From contig JANQQL010000024.1 in NCBI GenBank assembly GCA_028289345.1, positions 62,001-126,000 on the forward strand: 64,000 nucleotides of DNA, written 5' to 3'. A program made the position numbers and the translations under genes. This document shows, in pieces, positions 1-9,136 of the stretch (positions are counted from its first letter, which is position 1; each line of letters begins with the position of its first letter). Under the pieces are notes generated by a model. It worked only from the letters and a program-made list of their open reading frames with translations. It was not told where the DNA came from and did not search any database. Source of the stretch: Planctomycetota bacterium. Its GTDB lineage: Bacteria > Planctomycetota > B15-G4 > SIAN01.

Positions 1-1115
1 ATCAACGAGCGATCCGAGCTCTGTTTTCATCGATCGGGGTGGAGAGTCATGCCCCGGACGGTTTTCGGGTGTGGCCGAAGACTCATGATGCTCGCACAGT
101 TCAGCTCGCCATGGTCGAAGAGGCGGAGCGACTGGGAGTGACGATTCTGTGTCACTGCGAGGCGAAGAAGGTCGTCACGACCGATGGCAGGGTCTCCGGA
201 CTGGAGACCAACCAAGGGTTCTTGGAAGCACCGGGCGTTCTCATCGCGACCGGAGGCAAGGGGTATCCAGGATTGGGAAGTACGGGCGCCGGCCATCGCC
301 TCGCGCAGGCGGTGGGGCACAAGATCACTCCGCTTCACCCGGCCATGCAACCCTTGTTCACTCGGGAGCCTTGGCCCGCGCGGTGCACGGCGTACACCCT
401 GCCCAAAGTCGAGATTCGCGTAGACCTGAAGAAAGCGCGGAAGGTGTGCGTGATCGGCGACGTCATCTTCACCAAGAACGGAATTGCCGGCCCGGCAGTC
501 ATGGACCTCGCCCGGGAAGTCACTCCGTTCCTCGACCAGTTCGACCAAGTGCCTTTGCTGTTGAAGCTCACAGGAGGGCGCAGCGAAGACGAGTGGGTGC
601 GAATGCTGAAGAGCTGGCGATCGGAGTTCAGGCCCGAAATCTCCGCAGCGAAAGCCCTTGAACGGGAGGTCCCGCCACCCTTCGCCGAAGTCTTCTGTGA
701 ATTGACCGATGTCTCGCCGCAAGCTCGCTTCGTTGATCTCAGTGGTCAACAACGCGCGGCGCTCGCAGCCGTTCTCGCGGTCACCCCTTTGACCGTGGTC
801 GGGAGCGATGGGTGGAGTCGCGCGATGGTGACCCGGGGAGGGGTTCGCCTCAAAGACGTCCACCCCGAAACACTCGAAAGCAAAGTCGTCCCTGGACTTT
901 TCTTCGCCGGAGAGGTTCTCGACCTGGACGGTCCTTGCGGCGGATTCAACCTCACCTGGGCGTTCTCGTCAGGGCTTCTCGCGGGGCAGGCGGCTACCAA
1001 TGGGCCGGACGATCCGCTGACGCCGGTGGTCGCTCATCAAACGGTTCCAGGGGACTCATCACAACAACCAGGCCAGCCGACTCCTGGGGATCCGCGCTCG
1101 AGGGCTCCGTCATGA
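1..1115 (+). CDS. HI0933/YhiN-family flavoprotein, 5' end cut off by window
   Basis: The frame is open from base 3 to a stop at 1115, so the gene starts before the window and only about 370 C-terminal residues are seen. The protein resembles the HI0933-like NAD(P)/FAD-dependent oxidoreductases: a middle region with VEEAERLGV followed by a strand-rich part, GVLIATGGKGYPGLGSTG (flavin-binding glycine cluster), and near the end FFAGEVLDLDGPCGGFNLT followed by WAFSSGLLAGQAA, which is the diagnostic C-terminal flavin-contact block. The N-terminal Rossmann GxGxxG lies upstream of the window. The last 30 residues after the flavin block are Pro/Gln-rich and probably unstructured. It converges on the next gene, with only 56 bp between stops. 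The physiological substrate of the family is not known; the family call is firm, the reaction is not. Confidence 0.85.
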   Translation, partial: QRAIRALFSSIGVESHAPDGFRVWPKTHDARTVQLAMVEEAERLGVTILCHCEAKKVVTTDGRVSGLETNQGFLEAPGVLIATGGKGYPGLGSTGAGHRLAQAVGHKITPLHPAMQPLFTREPWPARCTAYTLPKVEIRVDLKKARKVCVIGDVIFTKNGIAGPAVMDLAREVTPFLDQFDQVPLLLKLTGGRSEDEWVRMLKSWRSEFRPEISAAKALEREVPPPFAEVFCELTDVSPQARFVDLSGQQRAALAAVLAVTPLTVVGSDGWSRAMVTRGGVRLKDVHPETLESKVVPGLFFAGEVLDLDGPCGGFNLTWAFSSGLLAGQAATNGPDDPLTPVVAHQTVPGDSSQQPGQPTPGDPRSRAPS

Positions 1116-1171
1116 TTTCTGCGGGACTGGACAACCCGCTTGAGAACCCTCGAAGAAACCGGCGCCCGAAC

Positions 1172-2044
1172 TCACATCCGCCGCAATAGTCGCAGCCCGA
1201 TCAAGAGCAATCCCACCAAAACCAGACCACTGGTCGCGTCTCCCAATGGCACTGCCGAAACCGGAACCGCGAACAAGCGCACGTCGTCGAAGTCGACCTC
1301 GATTCCGGTAACGCCGGGAACGTCTGGCTGATTGCGATTGACCACTCGGATGGACAAGCTTTGGCCGAGCTGAGGGTGCGAGGATCCGGTGATCAGGCTC
1401 GCGACAGCAGTGGCCCACTCACGCTCATCCGGCAACACGGTGTCGACGTCTTCGGCAACGACCACTCCACCCGCCAAGAGCTGGATTCGATAACCCGGGA
1501 AGCCATCGATGTTGAAGAAGCCAAAGTTGGAGAACGGAGGGAGCAGGGCCGTGCCGCTTCCGATGTTGCCGACTTCGACGATCAGGGTGTAGCGAGTGTC
1601 CGCCTCGAGCACCGCCCCGAGGGTTTGTTCGACGCCGTACTCGTCCCCTCCGGTGTCCCCGTTTGTGTACAAGAGAACGCAGTTGTCACCCTCCGGAGAA
1701 CCATCATCGAAGAACGCGGGATCGGGAGCAAAGTCGGCCGCAGTCCCAGGATTCAGGACGCCGATGTTGGCTCCCGTCGGCGGACTGCCGAACTCGTAGT
1801 AGGCCGTCCAGCCCGCGGGCGGTGGACCGACCGGAAACGTCCCCGTCGGCACATCCCCTCCGTACTGGGCCGGTAAGTTGCTGCCGAAGTAGAGGTCTTC
1901 GAAACCGGCATTGGTGATCGGGATCGACTGCGCGGCCGCCCCCGCCGGAGCGATCACGAAGCCGACGGAAATGACACCGGTCGCCATGGCTCCGACCAGC
2001 GTTCGCGACAGGGACAAGGAGTGCGCAGACACACGAGTTTGCAT
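1172..2044 (-). CDS. secreted protein with C-terminal sorting-signal-like tail
   Basis: The start is placed at the ATG giving MQTRVSAHSLSLSRTLVGA, because it is followed by a good Sec signal peptide ending near PAGAAAQS; longer in-frame starts (up to 2119) give an implausible charged extension. The mature part begins ITNAGFEDLYFG, an opening common in PEP-CTERM-type exported proteins, followed by a beta-rich, Gly/Asp-rich domain of about 220 residues with no catalytic motif. The C-terminus is a short polar stretch, a hydrophobic helix (GLVLVGLLLIGLRLL) and a terminal RRM, the tripartite shape of an exosortase or rhombosortase sorting tail, although the canonical VPEP or IPTL motif is not exact (here AVPLGDATSG). 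It is probably exported and anchored transiently in a membrane. Function unknown. Confidence 0.65.
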   Translation of the reverse strand: MQTRVSAHSLSLSRTLVGAMATGVISVGFVIAPAGAAAQSIPITNAGFEDLYFGSNLPAQYGGDVPTGTFPVGPPPAGWTAYYEFGSPPTGANIGVLNPGTAADFAPDPAFFDDGSPEGDNCVLLYTNGDTGGDEYGVEQTLGAVLEADTRYTLIVEVGNIGSGTALLPPFSNFGFFNIDGFPGYRIQLLAGGVVVAEDVDTVLPDEREWATAVASLITGSSHPQLGQSLSIRVVNRNQPDVPGVTGIEVDFDDVRLFAVPVSAVPLGDATSGLVLVGLLLIGLRLLRRM

Positions 2045-2218
2045 GGGAGATTTCGCTTCCAGAGGAGAACGCTGCTTTCGAAGGAAAAGCATGTTCCGAC
2101 GACTCCCTCTCACTGTCAACGGGTCGTGGTCGTCACACCGAATCCCGAACGGAACTCGACAAGACCTCGTGCTCGAATCCGACCGACTGCCCGGACGGCG
2201 ACTCCGGTAATGAACACT

Positions 2219-4834
2219 TCACTCTTGCGCCACGGGATGCTCGTTCCCCTCCGAGGCAGATTCCCTTTCCCGGGCGAAATGGTCCAGGATCTGGTCAAAC
2301 CGCCACTCCCATCCGGGAAACTGGTCGCGGACTCTTTCGACATCGCGAGTTGCGGTCCGCAAGACCTCTCGAGCTTCCTCGGGCTGGTTCATCTCCAACA
2401 GCGCTTGATAGAGCGAGAACCGAGTCCATGCTCGACTGTGGTGCGCCATGGGAATTCCCCGCTCGCAGGCGCGATCGTGCGCCGGGAGGCACTCCTCCAC
2501 CATCGCCTTGATCATCTCCGGAGGCTTCTTCAGAGTTTGCGCCAGCAGAGCGTTCCGGGAACGGGTCACCGCAAGATCCAACTCGAACTTCCCTTGATCC
2601 GGAAAGTCCTGACAGAGTTTTTCGAGAAGCGGAATCGCCTCATCGAACAACTCCTGAGCATTCGCGTTCGACTCCGGCGTGTTGATCCTTTGCAGGAACA
2701 GGCCATGGTTGGAGAGCACGGACGCCAAGTTGAAGCGGTGATCTCGATCGGTCGGAGAGTCTTTCACCAACGAACGGAGGATCTCGATCGCCTCCTCGCT
2801 CAACTCGACGGACTCTTGCTTGTCACTGCCTGTGGAACCAAGATTGACGAGCAACAAGGCCAGGAGACGGCGGTTCTTCTCGTTGGGAAACTCGTCCACG
2901 GCTTCCTCGGCAAGCGCCCGCCCCTCGTGGATCAAATCCAAACCTTCCTCCTTGTACTCTGCCATGCGCCACAGGTACGGACCCAGGTTCATCAAGCTTT
3001 CGATGGATCGACTGCGCACTCGGTCTCGAAGCTCCCCCTCGGTGACCTCCATCATCTGTTCGTAGATGTCCAGGGCCTGGTAGTAGCAGTCCACCGAAAC
3101 CGACACTTCTTGGATTGCCCTGGCCCACCCTCCTTTCATATTGAGAGTGAGGGCGTACTGCAGCGCGACCTCCACATCGTCCGGGCTTTCCTCCCAAAGC
3201 CGCTCGAACTCAGAGAGCGCTCTTTCTAAGGGGGGAGACATTTCCTCGAAGCGCTCCTCCTCGAGAAGCAGCTGCGCCTGAAAGTGGTCGACCCGAGCTG
3301 CAATCTCTCGAGCCCGGGGGTGGTCCGGCATCTGATGAAGTAAGCCTCGCGCACTCTTCTCGGCAATGTCGAGGAGGTCGTGCCGGACTTGGACACTGTT
3401 CGGAACGTCGCGCAGCTCGACGAAGCCGATCTGCAACAACACGGACGCCACCGACTGGACTGCGGTTTCGAATCGTTTTTCGGCAAGTCGGCTTTGGGCG
3501 AGGATCTCCATGCGCTGTTCCTCGACCGTCTCCAACGCCGCCTGGGTTTTTCGCTGTTCTTCTTGGACCGCGCGAGTCCTTGCAACCTGAGCCCTCCACA
3601 AGGCCAAGGGTCCACCGATCAACAGCAAGAGCGCAACCGCGATCCCCAAGCTTGCTGCGGGTCGCCGCTGGGTGAACCGACGCATCCGCAATGCCGGGCC
3701 CGGTCGACGGGCTTCGATGGGCCGAAACTGCAAGACATTGTCGAGGTCCCGGGCGAACGCAGCGACATCCGCGTAACGACGCGTGGGATCTCGATCCATT
3801 GCCGCCAGGCAAACCGTCTCCGCATCCCAAGGAATGGATCGCTGGGGAGTCCGTAGCGACGGAGCCGTCCCTTCGGCAATGCGCCGACTGGTTTGATCGA
3901 GGGAGTTCCCTTCTTCATGAAACGGGTGACGCAACGCCAGCAGCTCGTACAAAGTCACCCCGAGTCCATAGACGTCCGTGCGCTCGGTGGCCTTCGCTCC
4001 TTCGCGACGAATCTGCTCGGGTGCCATGTATGCCAAGGATCCGACCGGGGCTCCGCTCTTGGTGATTCGCGACCCGTCTTTGGTGCTGGCGAGGCCGAAG
4101 TCCAGTAGCATCACTCGACCATCCCAAGTCAACATGAGATTGGAGGGTTTCAGGTCGCGGTGCAGCACTCCCTCGCCATGGGCGTACACCAGGCAATCCG
4201 CGATTTCCTTGATCCAACGGAAGCAAACCTCGACCCAGCTCTTTCCTCGAGGAACGAACAGATCCGCACCGTCGACGGAGGCTCCTCGCAATCTTTGCAG
4301 GACGTCATGCAGTGCTTGATCATCCAACCGAGCCGGGGAGTCCTTGATCAGCTCTCGCAACACGGTTCCCAAGGAAACCCCAGGGACGCACTCCATGGTG
4401 AAGTACGGCAGCCCCTTCTCATCCCCTACTTCGTACACGCGAACGATATTGGGGTGCTGAAGCTGGGCGATGGTCTGCACTTCTCGACGGAACCGCTCTT
4501 TGGAGTGGGGAAAGTACAGGTGTTCGGGTCGGATGAGCTTCAGCGCCACCCATCGCTTCAGCGATGGTTGCTCGGCGCGGTAAACCACGCCCATTCCCCC
4601 CACGCCGAGGCGCTCGTGCAATCGAAACTCGCCGAGCTGATCGGGGACCTCGTCGCTTCCTGTGTTCTCCGACGAAAGAAGTCCCGCCCCGTGGAGCTCC
4701 CGAAGTCGGGAGCGAATCCACTCGGCCTGCTCGGGGTGCTCATCGAGGAATGCCTCGAGAGCCTCCTGCCCCCCCTCGTCCAGACACTGCATCGCCTCTG
4801 CCAAAAGCGCGATGGTGTCATTGCGATCTGCCAA
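2219..4834 (-). CDS. Hanks-type serine/threonine protein kinase with TPR-like sensor
   Basis: Residues about 70-345 form a complete kinase domain: glycine loop LGVGGMGVVYRAE, VALKLI with the ATP lysine near residue 99, catalytic loop HRDLKPSN, DFGLAS for magnesium binding, and APEQ in the activation segment. A hydrophobic span (LGIAVALLLLIGGPLALW) near residue 405 crosses the inner membrane, followed by a coiled-coil-like stretch and about 400 residues of helical, TPR-like repeats, presumably on the other side. The first codon is TTG; a GGAG six bases upstream supports it, and the next ATG would only lose 14 residues. Residues 1-60 look like the short N-terminal helical extension seen in many planctomycetal kinases. 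Kinase activity is well supported; the signal sensed by the C-terminal region and the targets are unknown. It stands alone, with 174 bp to the next gene. Confidence 0.93.
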   Translation of the reverse strand: MADRNDTIALLAEAMQCLDEGGQEALEAFLDEHPEQAEWIRSRLRELHGAGLLSSENTGSDEVPDQLGEFRLHERLGVGGMGVVYRAEQPSLKRWVALKLIRPEHLYFPHSKERFRREVQTIAQLQHPNIVRVYEVGDEKGLPYFTMECVPGVSLGTVLRELIKDSPARLDDQALHDVLQRLRGASVDGADLFVPRGKSWVEVCFRWIKEIADCLVYAHGEGVLHRDLKPSNLMLTWDGRVMLLDFGLASTKDGSRITKSGAPVGSLAYMAPEQIRREGAKATERTDVYGLGVTLYELLALRHPFHEEGNSLDQTSRRIAEGTAPSLRTPQRSIPWDAETVCLAAMDRDPTRRYADVAAFARDLDNVLQFRPIEARRPGPALRMRRFTQRRPAASLGIAVALLLLIGGPLALWRAQVARTRAVQEEQRKTQAALETVEEQRMEILAQSRLAEKRFETAVQSVASVLLQIGFVELRDVPNSVQVRHDLLDIAEKSARGLLHQMPDHPRAREIAARVDHFQAQLLLEEERFEEMSPPLERALSEFERLWEESPDDVEVALQYALTLNMKGGWARAIQEVSVSVDCYYQALDIYEQMMEVTEGELRDRVRSRSIESLMNLGPYLWRMAEYKEEGLDLIHEGRALAEEAVDEFPNEKNRRLLALLLVNLGSTGSDKQESVELSEEAIEILRSLVKDSPTDRDHRFNLASVLSNHGLFLQRINTPESNANAQELFDEAIPLLEKLCQDFPDQGKFELDLAVTRSRNALLAQTLKKPPEMIKAMVEECLPAHDRACERGIPMAHHSRAWTRFSLYQALLEMNQPEEAREVLRTATRDVERVRDQFPGWEWRFDQILDHFARERESASEGNEHPVAQE

Positions 4835-4976
4835 TGGTCACTCCGGTGTATGGCTCAGGGGTTTTCCCATCGAAAGAACGGTAGCGGAGCGAATCCGTGC
4901 CGCTGCACTCAGAGCAGGTCGTCACGGGCCTGGGAGATGAGTGGCTCCCCAGGCCTCGCAGACCGTTGAGACAGGG

Positions 4977-5120
4977 CCTCGGATGGCCGATCGAGAGATC
5001 TTCGTTTCCGCCGAGGAGTCGAACCGCAGGCGAATCAGTGGATTCGTCGGGGATTCGAGGACGACGGACGCGAAAAGGTCCGATCGGGCGCCGAAAGACT
5101 TCTTCAACGGCCTGCTAGCT
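4977..5120 (+). repeat. dispersed intergenic repeat, copy A (about 144 bp)
   Basis: This stretch matches two others at 12498-12642 and 13695-13836 from a shared CCTCGGAT left end through GAGTCGAACCGCAGGCGAATC to the right end. It holds the small hairpin CGAATC-AGTG-GATTCG at about 5026. Copies A and C are nearly identical in the first 90 bases; copy B is more diverged. A and B share the right end CCTGCTAGCT. No protein is credible here. Confidence 0.8.
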
Positions 5121-5483
5121 AGATCCGAGACCTGTCCCGGCTGTCGCATCAAAAATGAAATCCTGGCCCCACGTCTCGAACGGTTTTCACTCCCCCCGGG
5201 AGATCGCCCAGAACCAGGCCGCGACTCGTTCGCCAGACTCAAAGCGACAAGCTCCCGCACAGCTTCACTCCGGGCTGCTCGACTCACCTTGCTCGGATGC
5301 GCGTCAGCCACGCAGTCAGGAAGCTACCTCCGCGAATGATTCCGCACAATGGCGACGCAGCTATTCCGATTCCGCACCCAGGGAACAAAGCACAACCTTA
5401 GACACAAAATAGAAGGCAATCAGCAACCGCCGCTGGTCTGAATTGCGGCAGCCGCCGCGCTCGAACGGACCTCTGCGACTCCG

Positions 5484-5511
5484 TTGAAACGACGGGGTTT
5501 CCCGGTACTCT
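5484..5511 (+). promoter_or_regulatory. possible sigma-70-like promoter for the DUF481 gene
   Basis: TTGAAA at 5484-5489 and TACTCT at 5506-5511 are 16 bases apart, about 150 bases upstream of the start codon at 5663. The match is modest and could be chance. Confidence 0.3.
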
Positions 5512-5662
5512 TTCGCCCTCTCAATCCGGTTTGGGGGTGCTTGGATCTCTGGGGTCGATCCTGGCACGCACTCACCCGTCACCGGACAGGCCGTTCCTTC
5601 TTCCACGGATCGGTCTTCAACTTCGCGGTGGTCTCGACCGCGCTTCATGGAGGAGGAAATTG

Positions 5663-6502
5663 ATGGAATTGTTGTCTCTGATTGCTGCCGTTGCGCTGAC
5701 GTCCGAGGGCTCCGAACCGCTCAAGCTTTCAGGACCGACCAACGCCACCCAACCGCCGGCGTTCGTCCTGTCCCCCTTCACCCCCCCGATCCAAGAAGAG
5801 GAGGAAGAAGAAAAGCTCCACGCCTTCGGGTTCGATTGGGAGGGACGAATCAGCGCTGGCGCAACCGTCGTGGCTGGTAACTCGCGATCCACCACGATCT
5901 CGACGGACGCCGAGATCCATGGGACCGGGGAAGACGACCGAATCCTGATCCGGGGCGGCTACTTGGGACAACGCACCAAAGACCCCGTGGCACGAACCAC
6001 CTCCACCACGGCTCGCCGCGGGTACTTCGATGCCAAGTACGACTACTTCTTCCAAGAAGATCTCTATGCCTACGGGCTGTTGGACGCCGAACGTGATGGC
6101 ATTCGTGCAATCGACCTTCGCTACACCGTGGGCGTCGGCGCCGGCTACCAGTTCATCGAAGGCGAGGAACGAAACCTGAATGCCGAAGCCGGCCTCGGCT
6201 GGACCGAAGAGAACTTCAAGCGCCCCACCCAGGACGTCGAGTATGTCTCCGCCAGAGCTGCGGTTCACTTCGACACCGTGCTCGGGGAGAACGCCGAATT
6301 CTTCCACGACACCGAGTGGATCGCCAGTCTGGAAGACTTCACCGAGGATCACCTGGTTCGAACCGTCACCGGGATTCGAGCGGGCATCGTGGGGAACCTG
6401 TCCATGGAAGCCAAGGTGCTGTGGGACTGGGACTCCAGCCCTGCCGCCGGCAATACCCGCCGGGACGTGCAGTACATCTTTGGCCTGACCTGGACGTTCT
6501 GA
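5663..6502 (+). CDS. DUF481 (YdiY-like) outer-membrane beta-barrel protein
   Basis: The ATG at 5663 has an excellent ribosome site (AGGAGGAAATTG directly before it), so the longer open frame to 5531 is not used. The 279-residue product starts with a hydrophobic signal segment (MELLSLIAAVALTSEGSEPL), then a linker with a run of acidic residues (QEEEEEEK), then alternating amphipathic strands beginning WEGRISAGATVVAGNSRSTT, ending in an aromatic residue (GLTWTF), as outer-membrane barrels do. The pattern W-x-G-x-x-x-x-G-x-x-x-x-x-G-N-S is that of DUF481 proteins. They are found in Gram-negative outer membranes, sometimes induced by salt or acid stress; no transport substrate is established. It is followed by a strong inverted repeat at 6510. 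Confidence 0.88.
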   Translation: MELLSLIAAVALTSEGSEPLKLSGPTNATQPPAFVLSPFTPPIQEEEEEEKLHAFGFDWEGRISAGATVVAGNSRSTTISTDAEIHGTGEDDRILIRGGYLGQRTKDPVARTTSTTARRGYFDAKYDYFFQEDLYAYGLLDAERDGIRAIDLRYTVGVGAGYQFIEGEERNLNAEAGLGWTEENFKRPTQDVEYVSARAAVHFDTVLGENAEFFHDTEWIASLEDFTEDHLVRTVTGIRAGIVGNLSMEAKVLWDWDSSPAAGNTRRDVQYIFGLTWTF

Positions 6503-6509
6503 ACGAATC

Positions 6510-6539
6510 GGGAGCACCTTCCTCCAGGAAGGTGCTCCC
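6510..6539 (+). terminator. inverted repeat after DUF481 gene, likely terminator
   Basis: A perfect 13-bp stem GGGAGCACCTTCC / GGAAGGTGCTCCC with a TCCA loop lies 7 bp after the stop codon. There is no T-tract, so it may act with Rho or protect the 3' end. Confidence 0.65.
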
Positions 6540-6711
6540 GCGCAGTCTGTGAGTTCTGCGTTGCAGGACCTGGGCCGAACCATCCGGTTGCGGAAACCCG
6601 CCCCAACGCCCAGTCCCCCGCATGGTCCTGCAACCAGTACCCCCGCTGAACAAGTATTTCCCGCACCTGCCTGTCGGCCGCGTGCCTGTCCCCGTTGTGT
6701 GGAGCCGTTCC

Positions 6712-8004
6712 ATGCGTAGTTTGATTGCTGTTCTATTGCTGTCCCTTGCCCCTGCTGGCTGGTCCCAAGAAGAAGCGCCCGCCGGCCCGCAGAAGCCCTC
6801 TCAGACCGTCGAAGAGTTCAAGACGGAAGTCGAGGCAATGGGCGCCGATGCGCTCACCGCCAAGGCCACTGAGATGAAAGCTCTGATCGCCGAGTTCAAC
6901 ACGGCCATCGACGCCAAGAACGAAGCGATCGACATCGCGGCCGAAGCCGACAAAGAAGGCCTCCAGGCCGAAGTGGCGGCCCTGGAAGCTGCACAAAAAG
7001 CAACGGCGGATGACTACCTGCGCGAAGTGGTCCGCAAAATGAAAGATCTCGAACTCGAGACCACCGAGTACGACGAACTGCTCCTGACCACCACCGGCGA
7101 AGTCAGCCTCGAGAACCTGGATGCGGAAGTCGTCGCAAGCATGCTCGACGGCTGGATCGACAAGGGAAAGACCTGGGTTTCGGAAGAGGGCCTCGGCCTC
7201 GCGTTTCAGGCGGTGCTGTTCCTGTTCATCCTGTTCGTCTTCAAAGTTCTTGCGAAGATCATGGGACGAGTCACCCGACGCGGCCTCGAGTCCTCCAAGC
7301 TTCGGGCTTCCAAGCTGCTGAAGGACTTCTTCGTCAACCTGGTTACCAAGGCCGTCATGATCGTCGGCTTTATGATCGCCATCTCCTCGGTCGGGATCGA
7401 CATCGGACCTCTCCTCGCCGGCGTCACCGTCCTCGGTTTCGTCGTCGGTTTCGCCCTTCAGGGCACCCTGTCAAACTTCGCATCCGGCATCATGATCCTG
7501 ATGTACCGTCCGTACGACATTGGTGACGTCATCGACGCCGGCGGCGTCAAGGGCTCGGTCGACTCCATGAGCCTGGTCTCGACCACCTTGATCACTCCGG
7601 ACAACCAGGTACTGATCGTTCCCAACAATTCGATCTGGGGCAGCGTCATCACCAACGTCACCGCCCGCGACACTCGCCGCATCGACATGGTCATCGGCGT
7701 TGGCTACGGCGATGACCTCGACAAAGTCGAAAAGGTCATCCACGAAGAACTCAAGAAGCATCCCAAGGTCCTGGAAACCCCGGCACCGAACGTCAAGGTC
7801 AGCAACCTCGGCGACTCCACCGTCGACTTCATCGTTCGTCCTTGGTCCAAGACCAGCGATTACTGGGAAGTTCTGTGGGACCTGACCAAGTCCATCAAGC
7901 AGCGCTTCGATCAGGAAGGCATCTCCATCCCGTATCCACAGCGCGACATCCACGTCATCTCCGAAGGCAACTCCGAAGACCAGGCCGCCGCTCACGCCGC
8001 CTGA
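6712..8004 (+). CDS. MscS-family mechanosensitive ion channel
   Basis: The start at 6712 gives a clean signal peptide (MRSLIAVLLLSLAPAGWSQ); the 30 residues of the longer frame are not credible. Residues about 35-140 are Ala/Glu/Lys-rich and predicted coiled coil, probably periplasmic. Membrane helices follow: a first one at LAFQAVLFLFILFVFKVLA, a second at KAVMIVGFMIAISSVGIDI, and the pore-lining TM3 with Gly/Ala packing (LLAGVTVLGFVVGFALQGTL, NFASGIMIL). The beta domain (DIGDVIDAGGVKGSVDSMSL, VPNNSIWGSVITN) and the alpha/beta C-terminal domain are complete. MscS channels open on membrane tension and release osmolytes in hypo-osmotic shock. The 431-residue length with an extra periplasmic coiled coil is longer than E. 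coli MscS (286). It is a single gene closed by a strong terminator. Confidence 0.94.
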   Translation: MRSLIAVLLLSLAPAGWSQEEAPAGPQKPSQTVEEFKTEVEAMGADALTAKATEMKALIAEFNTAIDAKNEAIDIAAEADKEGLQAEVAALEAAQKATADDYLREVVRKMKDLELETTEYDELLLTTTGEVSLENLDAEVVASMLDGWIDKGKTWVSEEGLGLAFQAVLFLFILFVFKVLAKIMGRVTRRGLESSKLRASKLLKDFFVNLVTKAVMIVGFMIAISSVGIDIGPLLAGVTVLGFVVGFALQGTLSNFASGIMILMYRPYDIGDVIDAGGVKGSVDSMSLVSTTLITPDNQVLIVPNNSIWGSVITNVTARDTRRIDMVIGVGYGDDLDKVEKVIHEELKKHPKVLETPAPNVKVSNLGDSTVDFIVRPWSKTSDYWEVLWDLTKSIKQRFDQEGISIPYPQRDIHVISEGNSEDQAAAHAA

Positions 8005-8071
8005 CGGAGCCCCTCGTCACCAAGAGCTTCGCCAAGAACGCGAAGCTAGGTGACATCCCGGTTGAAAACAG

Positions 8072-8109
8072 CGCCGGCCGGCACCACTCGGGTGCCGGCC
8101 GGCGTTTTT
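8072..8109 (+). terminator. intrinsic terminator of the MscS gene
   Basis: A perfect 14-bp stem CGCCGGCCGGCACC / GGTGCCGGCCGGCG closes on an ACTCG loop and is followed directly by TTTTT. It lies 67 bp after the stop codon. This is the clearest Rho-independent terminator in the window. Confidence 0.95.
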
Positions 8110-8370
8110 CATTCACTGTCGGTACAGGCAACATCCTCGACCCGCAACCCGACGACCACCCTTCGTCCTCGGACCCGAGTGAGACCGTTTCGAACCACTC
8201 TCGACCGGGTGATTCTCGGAACACCGCACGGGAAACTTGTCGGCGTCCGCTCACCGTGTCCGGTTCCCGAAACGGCAAGCAACTCGCGTTTCATAAACCT
8301 CAGGACTGCAAGTCACCGCGCCATGACCTCCAAGCACCGTGAGGGAGAGAGTGCTCTCGGTACTTCGCGC

Positions 8371-8799
8371 TCACTCGCCGTGAACGATGACATCCAGGCG
8401 GCCAAAGAAACCCAACACCAAGAGCATGTTGTACTCCGCGTACGCCACTTGCTCGATCCGTCCCTCTTCCGCCGCTGTTTTGATCGAAGCGTCCCCGAAC
8501 CCGTAGGTGGTTCCGAAGAACGGTTCGCGCAAATACAGCGACGAGGCCTGGCCTTTGCGGGTCCGCGGCACCGACGAATCGGCACTCGTGGTGAGCGGCG
8601 CCTTCACCTGGGTGAACAAGAAACCCACCGGCGGGCGAACCGGGACTGTGGGAACGGCCCCATTGAGCGCGCCCACCGGGAATCGGCCTCCTCCGGGGAA
8701 CAGAGCCGTGCATCCCGGGAGCAACCACAGCATGGTGAACAGGGCGAGAACCCGGCCAAGACCTGCCCTTGACCCCATGACCCTCGAATTCAACGCCAT
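8371..8799 (-). CDS. TRL-like lipoprotein (second gene of tandem pair)
   Basis: The start at 8799 (MALNSRVMGSRAG) is preceded by GGAGA at a good distance. A lipoprotein signal ends in LWLLPGC, so the mature protein is probably lipid-anchored at Cys. The mature part carries the TRL-like signature: a P-x-G-F-L-F-T segment, then GKASSLYL, GDASIKTAAEEGRIEQV, and a C-terminal strand pair ending FFGRLDVIVHGE. It is 142 residues long, close to the family norm. Its upstream partner ends at 8804, four bases before this start, so both are on one mRNA. TRL proteins are small exported proteins of unknown role, first noted near tRNA loci. This copy is more diverged than its neighbour. Confidence 0.75.
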   Translation of the reverse strand: MALNSRVMGSRAGLGRVLALFTMLWLLPGCTALFPGGGRFPVGALNGAVPTVPVRPPVGFLFTQVKAPLTTSADSSVPRTRKGQASSLYLREPFFGTTYGFGDASIKTAAEEGRIEQVAYAEYNMLLVLGFFGRLDVIVHGE

Positions 8800-8803
8800 G
8801 CTT

Positions 8804-9136
8804 TCAGTCTCCGTGCACGATCGTTGTGTAGCTCTGATAGACCCCCAGTACGTTGAGATAGTGGTAGTCCTGGTGCTTGACGTCGGTGATTCCCCCCGCC
8901 GCGGCGGCCGCCGAAGTGCTGGCGTCTCCCCAGGCCACAAGGCCAAGAATGGAATGGGTCGAAGCTTCCCCGCGGTGCGCGCCAAGGTCTGCCTGATCCA
9001 GATCCGTGTCGAGGGGGGCAGACGTTCCGCTGTAGACGAGTCCTTGCGGAGGAACCACCGGTGCCTGCAAACATCCCGGCGCCCCCAACAATGCGACCGC
9101 CAATCCCCACACCGCTCCCCCGGTTCTTTTCTTCAT
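8804..9136 (-). CDS. TRL-like lipoprotein (first gene of tandem pair)
   Basis: The start at 9136 gives MKKRTGGAVWGLAVALLGAPGC, a lipoprotein signal with lipobox GAPGC, and GGAGG lies upstream. The 110-residue product matches the TRL-like pattern closely: GLVYSGTSAPLD, then GEASTHSILGLVAWGDAST, AAAAAGGITDVKHQDYHYLN and LGVYQSYTTIVHGD. It overlaps no other gene but is only 4 bp from the next member of the pair, which shares the GDAS and HGD landmarks, so the pair probably arose by duplication. Function of the family is unknown; a periplasmic or outer-membrane lipoprotein is likely. Confidence 0.82.
   Translation of the reverse strand: MKKRTGGAVWGLAVALLGAPGCLQAPVVPPQGLVYSGTSAPLDTDLDQADLGAHRGEASTHSILGLVAWGDASTSAAAAAGGITDVKHQDYHYLNVLGVYQSYTTIVHGD

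Larger units (their letters stand above)
4835..5662. other. gene-poor stretch between kinase and DUF481 gene
   Basis: Apart from repeat copy A and a possible promoter near 5484-5511, nothing coding is seen. The open frames here are short, arginine-rich and have no homologous look on either strand. Confidence 0.6.

Noticed and set aside
2021-3229. 402-codon open frame on the plus strand
   Set aside because: Antisense to the kinase gene; Arg/Leu-rich composition and no domain. High-GC DNA gives long frames opposite real genes.
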